A stretch of DNA of 64,000 bases from Tetramitus jugosus. Its lineage: Eukaryota; Heterolobosea; Eutetramitea; Acrasida; Vahlkampfiidae. The DNA lies in assembly GCA_937625935.1 (NCBI GenBank), contig OW569374.1, forward strand, positions 248,001-312,000, in the 5' to 3' direction. The first letter of the stretch is position 1, and the number at the start of each line of letters is the position of its first letter. Below the pieces are notes generated by a model, which was not told where the DNA came from, ran no database searches, and saw only the letters and a program-made list of their open reading frames with translations. Positions 56,636-64,000 of this stretch are shown here, piece by piece. A program made the translations under genes and the position numbers.

Positions 56636-58084
56636 ATGATTCAACTCCAAGCTTTGCCCAGTCCTATATTGGTGACTCGAAGAAGGCGAAGAAGAACAAA
56701 CTTTTCAACTTTGAACGCGATCGCTGCTGCTTCTCCTCATCAACAACGCTCTTCGACTCATAATTTGACATCTCCCGTCAGAGTGCACCCCGTAATCCTT
56801 AGATCACCTAGCCGTATCAAGACTCCAACTAAGTGCCTTCAATTTGAAGATAAGGAAAATTGTGCTCCACCTTCCTCTGTGACTCCAAGAAAGCTCATTA
56901 CATATACACCTCCGAGCAGCAAAAAAGTAAATCAAAAGAGTCGTAGTTTGACTCCACTTCAGAAGAGCCCAAGGGTATTGAGCCCTCGAGTTCGCAAAAC
57001 GGCCAAATCTGTTGTTGTCACTCCACCGAGAACAAGAAGAATTGGTGGCGCTGCTGGTAAACGAGGCAAAAGATCTCCTGTTCAAGCCGTTTCACTTGAG
57101 ATGGATGAGGAGGAGTTTGAAAGTTCGGATACTCGATTGACAAATATCTTTATGAAGCCTGGCAGGAAAGTTTCTGGTTCTCGGTTGGATTTGTGTGATG
57201 ACTGTGTTCAATATGTGACAAAGAGACACGAAGTGATTGAGATTTTGTTTACGAATATTAAGTTGGCATTTTATCAGTCTGCTGTGAACAATGATTCAAC
57301 AGTTTTGCTACAGTTTTGTTTGAATGAGCCTGTGACAATTGGACAAAAGGAACACTATCATTTCCAATTTTTTTCATCGGTGACCAGAACAACACAGAAA
57401 GCAGTCAACAAGAGATTTGCAACCTTTTTGAAGACATTTAAAGCCAGATCAAAGCTTGAAGTGGAAACGAGTGATAGAAGCATGGAGTTTAGTGCACTGT
57501 CTCATCGGTCTACTGCGTTATTTGCTCCCACTCAGAATTGCTTGGTCAGCTTCACAAATTATCCTTTCTTTGTTGCCCAATTGTCTGATGTTGAACTCAT
57601 TAGTCTCGATCGAGTTAGATCAGAGGGTAGCTTTGATATGGCAGTTGTTTCTAAGGATTATTCAAAACCTGTGGGCATGATTGAATCGATTCCCATGGAG
57701 TTTGTTGACTTGATTCGAAAGTGGTTGAAATCCAAGGACATTAAGTTCTTTGAAAGTCCATTTAACACAAACTGGAAAAAGTTGATGATGGAAATTGTCC
57801 AGAGCGAGGATTGGGATCCATGGGGTGATGAAGGATGGAACTACTTATTGGGACCTGATGAAGATGAAGAACAAGAGGTGGTCGATGATGAAGATGACGA
57901 AGACGATGAAGAGGACTACCGACCTGAGAGTGATGATGATGAATATTGTTCTGGTGGAGAGGAAGGAACACCAATCAAAAAGAAGAGCAAAAAGATACAG
58001 TCAGAAACTCCTTCCTCTTCCTGCAAACGCATGCGAACTCCTTCAAAGAGAATTGCCTCTCGTAAAGCACCCAGATATGAGTAG
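56636..58084 (+). CDS. Stand-alone Spt16 middle-domain protein with KEN box and S/T-P sites
   Basis: 482 aa. The N-terminal 160 residues are basic and disordered, with many S/T-P sites (TSP, RSP, KTP, VTP, YTP, LTP, KSP, LSP and others) and an EDKENCAP KEN box at 73-75. From about 185 it follows the Spt16 middle (PH-like) domain: LLQFCLNEPVTIGQKEHYHF, FFVAQLSDVELISLDRVRSE, FDMAVVSKDYSKPVGMIESI, PMEFVDLIRKWLKSKDIKFFE and LMMEIVQSEDWDPWGDEGWN. An acidic tail (DEDEEQEVVDDEDDEDDEED) ends it, as in Spt16. The aminopeptidase-like N-domain of Spt16 is absent. A histone-binding FACT paralogue is inferred. Confidence 0.78.
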   Translation: MIQLQALPSPILVTRRRRRRTNFSTLNAIAAASPHQQRSSTHNLTSPVRVHPVILRSPSRIKTPTKCLQFEDKENCAPPSSVTPRKLITYTPPSSKKVNQKSRSLTPLQKSPRVLSPRVRKTAKSVVVTPPRTRRIGGAAGKRGKRSPVQAVSLEMDEEEFESSDTRLTNIFMKPGRKVSGSRLDLCDDCVQYVTKRHEVIEILFTNIKLAFYQSAVNNDSTVLLQFCLNEPVTIGQKEHYHFQFFSSVTRTTQKAVNKRFATFLKTFKARSKLEVETSDRSMEFSALSHRSTALFAPTQNCLVSFTNYPFFVAQLSDVELISLDRVRSEGSFDMAVVSKDYSKPVGMIESIPMEFVDLIRKWLKSKDIKFFESPFNTNWKKLMMEIVQSEDWDPWGDEGWNYLLGPDEDEEQEVVDDEDDEDDEEDYRPESDDDEYCSGGEEGTPIKKKSKKIQSETPSSSCKRMRTPSKRIASRKAPRYE

Positions 58085-58403
58085 TTTGATTCCTCAAGCC
58101 TCTCATATCATAATATAATGTACGTTCGTGGGAAATAGTCTTTCCCACAACTTTTGTAAATTGACAAACTTGTATTCCTTGCATCAACAATCATCCCTCA
58201 CCTGGAACGGATGTCCGTTCTCTCTTTTTCGTCAACAGGAGAATTTTCGCACTTGGAGAACCACGTCAAATGTCTCTCCGGAGTAACAGAACAGGAGCTT
58301 TCAACTGTTGTTGGGCTTTAGGCAAAGACACCCAAAAACCAAAAACACCCAGAAGTCATTGTTCACTAAACAAACAAGCAAACAAACTGTTAAAAAAAGA
58401 CAA
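58085..58403. other. Intergenic region
   Basis: Between the Spt16-like gene and the patatin-like gene. A frame starting at TTG 58308 extends the next gene, but no ATG supports it. Nothing else seen. Confidence 0.4.
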
Positions 58404-59711
58404 ATGCACGGAAATTTGTTGTTGAATCGTAAGGTATCGGATCCACCAAGGGTCAGAGGTCAAAGACCATCTGCCACTCCATTCACCAGAGAAGACTCGG
58501 CTCGATCCAAGTTCAATATTCTCGCATTGGACGGTGGTGGCATGAGAGGTATCATTGAATGTGCCATTGTTGAAGAAATTGAAAAAAGAACTGGGAAACG
58601 AGTGTTTGAACTGTTTGATTTGATTGTCGGTGTGTCGACGGGTGCGATTCTGGCCGTTGGTGCCATTTATCAGTCCAGCGCCACCCGGGGCAGAGAGTTG
58701 TACAAGGCGATTGGACCACAGGTGTTTGGAAAGAAAAAAATGCTGCAGGCGTTGACAAGAGACCACAAGGGCGTGTACAATAGTACGAAATTGAAGGAGG
58801 AGTTGACAGAGGAGTTTGGATCGTATAGCTTGATGGATCCGAGCTGTAAGAACCCTCGTGTCAAAGTGGGTGTCATCTCATCCGAGTTTATCACTTCAGG
58901 CAGTTACAAGGTTGTCATGTTCCGCAATTATGAGCCAAAGAGGCCAGATGCTGCATCGAGATTTAGTGATATTGGTGTGGTGGACTCCCTGATGGCATCG
59001 TCTGCTGCTCCACTGTACTTGGATGCTGCTGTCATAAAGGACACAATGTTTTTTGATGGTGGACTCATTACGAACAATCCAGCGCTCGAGGCACTGATGG
59101 AAGCAAGGCTTGTATTCGGTAAGCACAAACAATTCACATTGTTGAGTTTGGGAACGGGAACAATGACATCGAGTGTGCGTGGAGATGGTACTGATCTCTC
59201 TCCTGCGTCTCCATTGAGCAAAGCGAGTGCTTCCTCGCGATTTTTAAGTGTTTCGGATGAGGGCAAGGATCGAAAGAGAGCTCTATCCAATGGAACTACG
59301 AGTCGATTTAGCTTGTTCCGGTCATTAAAGGATGAGAACAATAATGGCGTGCCTGATAATCCTTTACTAGAGAATATTAAGAAGCTGGTAGATGCGATTG
59401 GTCAATCGGATCACTTGTGTGATACTGTTGAAAAATATATCGCATCGAGCTGCGATGATAATCAGGTTGAGTACTTTAGACTGAGCCCTCCTGGTTTGGG
59501 TAATTATGACCTGTCTGTCTCCGATCCAGAAGTGTTGGACACCATTTTCAAAAAGACACAGGACTATATCAAACAGAACCCTGATCTATTTGATCGACTT
59601 ATTAGAAGTATACTCAAGAGTAACTTTACTGAAAAAGAACTATCAAATGGTGATGAACCACCCTTGTATTATGAGAAGCCAACAGGTCCACCTCCTGCTT
59701 ACAGTCAATAG
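58404..59711 (+). CDS. Patatin-like phospholipase (PNPLA family)
   Basis: Lipid acyl hydrolase with a Ser-Asp dyad, 435 aa. The patatin domain begins NILALDGGGMRGIIECAIVE (oxyanion G-G-G-x-R-G), the nucleophile is in LIVGVSTGAILAVG (GxSxG), and the catalytic Asp is in MFFDGGLITNNPALEA (DGG/NNP). LLSLGTGTM and a Ser-rich insertion follow, then a helical C-terminus ending PPLYYEKPTGPPPAYSQ, a PPxY-type short motif. No signal peptide or membrane segment. The order is that of iPLA2/PNPLA enzymes. Membrane phospholipid turnover is likely; exact substrate unknown. Confidence 0.92.
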   Translation: MHGNLLLNRKVSDPPRVRGQRPSATPFTREDSARSKFNILALDGGGMRGIIECAIVEEIEKRTGKRVFELFDLIVGVSTGAILAVGAIYQSSATRGRELYKAIGPQVFGKKKMLQALTRDHKGVYNSTKLKEELTEEFGSYSLMDPSCKNPRVKVGVISSEFITSGSYKVVMFRNYEPKRPDAASRFSDIGVVDSLMASSAAPLYLDAAVIKDTMFFDGGLITNNPALEALMEARLVFGKHKQFTLLSLGTGTMTSSVRGDGTDLSPASPLSKASASSRFLSVSDEGKDRKRALSNGTTSRFSLFRSLKDENNNGVPDNPLLENIKKLVDAIGQSDHLCDTVEKYIASSCDDNQVEYFRLSPPGLGNYDLSVSDPEVLDTIFKKTQDYIKQNPDLFDRLIRSILKSNFTEKELSNGDEPPLYYEKPTGPPPAYSQ

Positions 59712-59751
59712 AAGCAATTTTATGACTGTAACTTGTAATAAAATAATTCCT

Positions 59752-62700
59752 TTACGCAATTCTTATTTGAGGCACATGTATCCTTTCTGTGTCATCCACT
59801 TGATCAGGTTCGATGATGCGGAAGTGATCTGATGGTTTATCGAGAGGAAGGACGCCAACAAATTCGCGTAGATGTACTGCTGTTGGTTCGGCATGACACT
59901 TGGCTTGTCTCTTCTTCAGCAAGAAGAATAGGACAACCAACATTAACGTTACGATGGCAAATACTGCACACAAACCTGCTGCACCAAATAGTACAGACAA
60001 AATGATAACTAATCTCGAATCACCACCCTTCTTACTATCTGCGACAGAGTTTGGTTGGTTGAAATACAGCATATTGTAAGCATCAAAAACCCTCTCGTCA
60101 GAAATGTCATGAAGCCGTCGAGCCCCTGTATGCGACAGTTTGGATTGGATATGAACATAGCAGAGAAGAGGAGCATCAGGTTTGACGAAGACTCGGAGGG
60201 GAGATGCACTGAAAGATAATCCTGCCTTCATGCTATCGTGCAAATCAACACGTAGTGGTGAGAAATTGCTTAGAGCGAAGGTAGAATTAACAACCAGCTG
60301 CTCCCAAACGGCCATTGAACTACTGGGCTTGGTACAACCCAAGAGACCGAGGCTAGGGTTATAAACAGGCATGGGTGCACCACTCTGGTTCATACAGCAG
60401 AGGAATGCGTTGTCAATAGAGATGTGAAGAGAATCCGGTAGAGGAAATCCATTTAGAGTGCTCGCAGAAACAACAAGATTTGGTCTATCTTTCGTAGAGA
60501 AAATGGCATCTGTTTCTTTTCCTTCCCTATAGAATGTTGTTGTAGTATAGATCCCCTCAATTATTGTTCCTGGAGGGAAAGGGACCTTGTAGCGAATATT
60601 CAAAGGAACATCTACTGTCACACTTTCTGAACCAAAATCTGAAACGAATAATCTGAACATGTATGTATCGGTATAGTCTTGAGCCACAAAATTAGATAGC
60701 ACTTCGACAGTATATTCCCGATCTTTAGAGGGTACCTTTGAGATAGAGAATGAGTTACCTGCATTGGGAAGAGATAAGATATCTTTGATTACCATTCCAT
60801 CCTCTAGAAGAATACTGAATCTCACGAATAATCTTCCATCTCGAGTAGTTACAAGTTCTTGTCTCATAATAATGCCCAGATCAGAATTTTCTATGGAGAC
60901 AAATGAGTAACTATCTCCACGGAACACCAGTTGCACTGTAAGAGTCAGTTGATAGTTCACAATTTGACATACTCCGAAATTCAACGAAGGATCCAAAACA
61001 TAGGCTATATTCACTGGAAATTTTGTATTCCAGACCAATCCATTAGGATCTAGCGATGTGATCGTGTGTTTATCAGATACAATGTCTGAGATGTTTCTTC
61101 TTATAGTAATGAACGTGTAACACGTTCCTTGAACGGTCTCAAATATCCAATTGTTCTCATAGAGGGTACTGCAATTATTAAACTCTGAAGAACTGGCAAG
61201 GATAGTAACACCTGGGATATAGATTGATTGAGGTATGTTCAATACTAACCCTAAAATGTCATCATCATAGGAGATGTAGTAGAACTCGGGCGACTCATAT
61301 GGGGATCGAAAACCACAGACATTCTCTTTAATGTCACAATATTCACCTACCCATCCTTCATTACATCTTAAACAGTAACTATCAGAGGTACATTTATCAC
61401 AGTTATAGAGACATCTTCTCTCACATTGAGGACCAAACCAGCCAGATCTACAAGACGTACAATTTGAAGTCGAATTCTGTTGACATATAGGGAAAGTACA
61501 AGTTGCACCATACCATCCTTCAACGCACTGTGTGCATGCATTTGGTCCAAGGCATTCTTCACAGTTCCAAGGACAAAAATCGTCACACATTGGGCCATAA
61601 AATTCACCTTCACACTTTGAACAATTGGAAGGTGAGCTACACGATTCGCAACCAGGAAAACATATCGGGATGTCACAATTACTGCCCAACCATCCCTCCT
61701 CACAAACTTCGCATGTACCACCTTCTGAACATTTTTCACAATTCAAGGGACACTCTACCGCACAGTTGATGCTCACACCATAGTATCCATCTGAGCACTT
61801 TGTACATAAGTAAGGGGTTGTGCAGTTGGCACAGTGAGTGGGACATATCGGATCACATTGAGGACCGCCATATCCTTCTCGACAAGCACATTTATCAAAA
61901 TCAATACACTGCCCATTTCTTGAGCAAACTGATGCGTTGCCACTAGATATTCCGAAGCAAGAGAACTCGTCACAATTAGAGCCGACCCATGGTGCTTCGC
62001 AAGTACACTTATTTGTTTCAGTACAGTTACCCCTGCCCGAGCAAACCATAGGATCAATATCCATCAAATTAGAGCACACTCTTCGTTCAATTCCATACAT
62101 CACAGTAGGTGCTAAAGTGTATTCCCTCTTATCTTGAGAGATTATGGTACTAGAAAACCTACCAACAGCAGAACCGAGAGCAACTCCTCTGCCAGTGTGC
62201 GTTGTAAAAACAATTGCACCTTCTGAATAGGACATTCTAACCACTCGTTCGTTGTCCCAAATGGTCGAGTTGACACGAACGGGATATGGACCAACATTTA
62301 TCGGACCCGTTGGTCCAAAGAAACCACCCATGTAGACAACACCATTACTATCCAAGAAATAAGAAAAATAACCACTAGCTACAACTTGAATGAGCTTTGC
62401 CTTGTTCATATCTGGACCTTTTTCTAACTTGACTGGAAGCAATTGAGGTATGAGTGAGTCAGGACGAAGCCCATAGTATCCGTTGACGATGAAACCAAAC
62501 CCATATAGATCATTATTTATCATGATGCAGATCGTTTGACTTGAGGCTGAATACGCAGTATTCGAACCACTACTGCAAGTCACAACATTTGACAAAATTG
62601 GTCTGTAGTCAGAAATGTTGGTATTCAAGATCCCCAAACCAAGAACACCATCCCGATCCAAACCCAGTCCATAAAGAGTGCCATTGCTGATTATGAACGA

Positions 62701-64000
62701 ATACTCTTCTTCTACAAGACCCCAAGTAATGGTTCCAAAGTCATCGATTTCTTTGTACCCATAAGTGCTGTTGTAAATACCTGCATTGATGCCCTGACTG
62801 TGAATGAAATTTCCCACAAGTATGTTATTAGTGTATGAAATACTAACGTAGTTTCCTACAAAATTCGATACACCTGAGGGAGTGAACGACGCGGGTGTGG
62901 GCTGTGTTGTTGTGTGAGTTCCATTTGGTATTTCTGAACCATAAGCAAATATCTTTGAATCCTCTGTAGTAAACATGGCGAATTTTGAACCTCCAGAAAC
63001 GGCCAGAGGAAGAAATAACTCAGAGGAAGAGAGAGAGCTTGATGACACGGCTGTTCCTGACATTGAGCCTGAAATAGAGACTGATCTAGAGCTTCTCTCA
63101 GTACAAGTTACTCCCTTCCACTCAGACTTGCATCGAAAACATGAATCACCTCCGTAGCAGAGATCACAGTTGGTCATACAAGAATATTGACATGCTACTC
63201 CATACTTTCCTGACTTGCATGTAGCGCATACACTAGGGGTAATGCAGGAAGAGCACGAAGATGGACAGATTGGTGTCTCACATCTCGTTCCATTCCAACC
63301 TTCCAGGCATGCACAAACATTAGGAGATGTGCATACTTGATGAAACCCAGAGCAATCGTTGCAATTTGGCGTGAGGCAGTTCAAGTTAGTATCACTCCAT
63401 CCAATCTCACATGATTCACACGATCCATCCATTGAACACGTTCTACAATTACCTGGACAAGAAAGAGCACAATCTTGTCCGTAGAATCCATCCTTGCAGA
63501 TACTGCAGATCCCTTTTGAACATGATAAACAACTCCCAATACAGCTTCTTTGTATTGAAAACAACGGAGAATCAACAATACTGTTTCCACCAAACAAAAA
63601 GCGCACAACGTAGTCCGAGGCTTCGGGGACTTGATGAATTTTCCATGAAACGGACGTATAAATCTTAACGAATCCGCTAGCTATGAAAACTATCGAATTT
63701 GGATATGTGGGGGACAATAGTCTGGCTTCGAATGAACTTGAACACGTATACAACTCGACGAACAAATACCCATTATCTAACACCACAGGCTTAGAGATGG
63801 AGACTCTTTCAGGTAGTAATAACCGATCTTGAATAATTGTAAGGTAACTTCCAATTCCAGGAGGGCCATAAGAATTGAGAAATTTGGGGTTTCCGTTATG
63901 ATAGTATCCAGATGCCTCAAGAGGTAAAGTGGTCACAAAATCGACATAGAAACATGCAGAGTAGTAACAATTGGACGCTGTCACAAATCTGGTATTGTAT
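59752..64000 (-). CDS. Giant EGF-repeat / RCC1-like single-pass membrane protein (5' end outside window)
   Basis: More than 1415 aa; the frame is open to the window edge. Order from the N-terminal side: an unassigned beta-type domain, EGF/laminin-like repeats (CSGFHQVCTSPNVCAC, CPSSCSSCITPSVC), then an RCC1-like block (SKFAMFTTEDSKIFAYG, YSFIISNGTLYGLGLD, GYFSYFLDSNGVVYMGG, AIVFTTHTGRGVALGS), then a second series of about ten EGF-like repeats (MVCSGRGNCTETNKCTC and on), a long beta-rich region, a membrane helix near residues 1335-1358 (LVIILSVLFGAAGLCAVFAI) and a 50-residue cytoplasmic tail. Probably a cell-surface adhesion or receptor protein. The stop lies 40 bp from the stop of the convergent patatin-like gene. 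Confidence 0.82.
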   Translation of the reverse strand, partial: YNTRFVTASNCYYSACFYVDFVTTLPLEASGYYHNGNPKFLNSYGPPGIGSYLTIIQDRLLLPERVSISKPVVLDNGYLFVELYTCSSSFEARLLSPTYPNSIVFIASGFVKIYTSVSWKIHQVPEASDYVVRFLFGGNSIVDSPLFSIQRSCIGSCLSCSKGICSICKDGFYGQDCALSCPGNCRTCSMDGSCESCEIGWSDTNLNCLTPNCNDCSGFHQVCTSPNVCACLEGWNGTRCETPICPSSCSSCITPSVCATCKSGKYGVACQYSCMTNCDLCYGGDSCFRCKSEWKGVTCTERSSRSVSISGSMSGTAVSSSSLSSSELFLPLAVSGGSKFAMFTTEDSKIFAYGSEIPNGTHTTTQPTPASFTPSGVSNFVGNYVSISYTNNILVGNFIHSQGINAGIYNSTYGYKEIDDFGTITWGLVEEEYSFIISNGTLYGLGLDRDGVLGLGILNTNISDYRPILSNVVTCSSGSNTAYSASSQTICIMINNDLYGFGFIVNGYYGLRPDSLIPQLLPVKLEKGPDMNKAKLIQVVASGYFSYFLDSNGVVYMGGFFGPTGPINVGPYPVRVNSTIWDNERVVRMSYSEGAIVFTTHTGRGVALGSAVGRFSSTIISQDKREYTLAPTVMYGIERRVCSNLMDIDPMVCSGRGNCTETNKCTCEAPWVGSNCDEFSCFGISSGNASVCSRNGQCIDFDKCACREGYGGPQCDPICPTHCANCTTPYLCTKCSDGYYGVSINCAVECPLNCEKCSEGGTCEVCEEGWLGSNCDIPICFPGCESCSSPSNCSKCEGEFYGPMCDDFCPWNCEECLGPNACTQCVEGWYGATCTFPICQQNSTSNCTSCRSGWFGPQCERRCLYNCDKCTSDSYCLRCNEGWVGEYCDIKENVCGFRSPYESPEFYYISYDDDILGLVLNIPQSIYIPGVTILASSSEFNNCSTLYENNWIFETVQGTCYTFITIRRNISDIVSDKHTITSLDPNGLVWNTKFPVNIAYVLDPSLNFGVCQIVNYQLTLTVQLVFRGDSYSFVSIENSDLGIIMRQELVTTRDGRLFVRFSILLEDGMVIKDILSLPNAGNSFSISKVPSKDREYTVEVLSNFVAQDYTDTYMFRLFVSDFGSESVTVDVPLNIRYKVPFPPGTIIEGIYTTTTFYREGKETDAIFSTKDRPNLVVSASTLNGFPLPDSLHISIDNAFLCCMNQSGAPMPVYNPSLGLLGCTKPSSSMAVWEQLVVNSTFALSNFSPLRVDLHDSMKAGLSFSASPLRVFVKPDAPLLCYVHIQSKLSHTGARRLHDISDERVFDAYNMLYFNQPNSVADSKKGGDSRLVIILSVLFGAAGLCAVFAIVTLMLVVLFFLLKKRQAKCHAEPTAVHLREFVGVLPLDKPSDHFRIIEPDQVDDTERIHVPQIRIA

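Overview
The window is nuclear DNA of a unicellular eukaryote with very compact, mostly intron-less genes: about 40 protein genes and one tRNA in 64 kb. The best guess is a heterolobosean amoeboflagellate close to Naegleria. The grounds are the long Asn/Gln/His/Ser runs inside otherwise conserved proteins, the few short introns with GTATGT/GTAAGT/GTGAGT donors, a kinetoplastid-like Met at position 200 of beta-tubulin, and the mix of gene families. The organism call is inference, and no species is claimed.

Layout. 1-9 kb: a WIP/verprolin fragment (cut by the left edge), a Rab GTPase, mitochondrial threonine dehydrogenase, a MOCS3/Uba4 E1-rhodanese, ribosomal protein uS17 (RPS11), a bacterial-type cupin and a 7-TM protein. 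9-21 kb: a large F-box/nucleotidyltransferase-like/degenerate-SDR fusion, succinyl-CoA ligase alpha, serine palmitoyltransferase LCB1, a YbaB-like protein and a PLP aminotransferase. 21-33 kb: two Golgi-type glycosyltransferases, Mago nashi, a GYF-domain protein, an acidic unknown and beta-tubulin. 33-41 kb: TMEM18 (three exons), telomerase reverse transcriptase (two exons), a NUFIP1-type snoRNP factor and a repeat-rich cytoskeletal-looking protein.

41.2-44.05 kb is the most unusual part. A tRNA-Asp(GTC) gene is followed, 28 bp from its 5' end, by four head-to-tail retrotransposon-like units. Three end in AATAAA plus a poly(A) tract, and a closely related A-rich leader opens each unit. Unit 1 encodes an ORF1-like protein (two RRM-like folds and a coiled coil). 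Unit 2 encodes only the C-terminal zinc-binding end of a LINE ORF2. Units 3 and 4 are short. Perfect or near-perfect hairpins with U-N-C triloops stand in the 3' UTRs of units 1-3. No reverse-transcriptase domain belonging to the element is present.

44-64 kb: lipin, an ACSF2-type acyl-CoA synthetase, a nucleoside hydrolase (two exons), a tandem trio of secreted cysteine-rich proteins, TFIIE-beta, small unknowns, a stand-alone Spt16 middle-domain protein with a KEN box, a patatin-like lipase, and a giant EGF/RCC1 membrane protein cut by the right edge.

Most genes are unrelated housekeeping genes. Local functional links are few: the cysteine-rich trio is a duplicated family, TMEM18 and TERT lie head to tail with only 73 bp between them, and lipin, LCB1 and ACSF2 are lipid enzymes scattered over the window. 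Introns (34-126 nt) are found or inferred in TMEM18, TERT, the nucleoside hydrolase and one coiled-coil gene.
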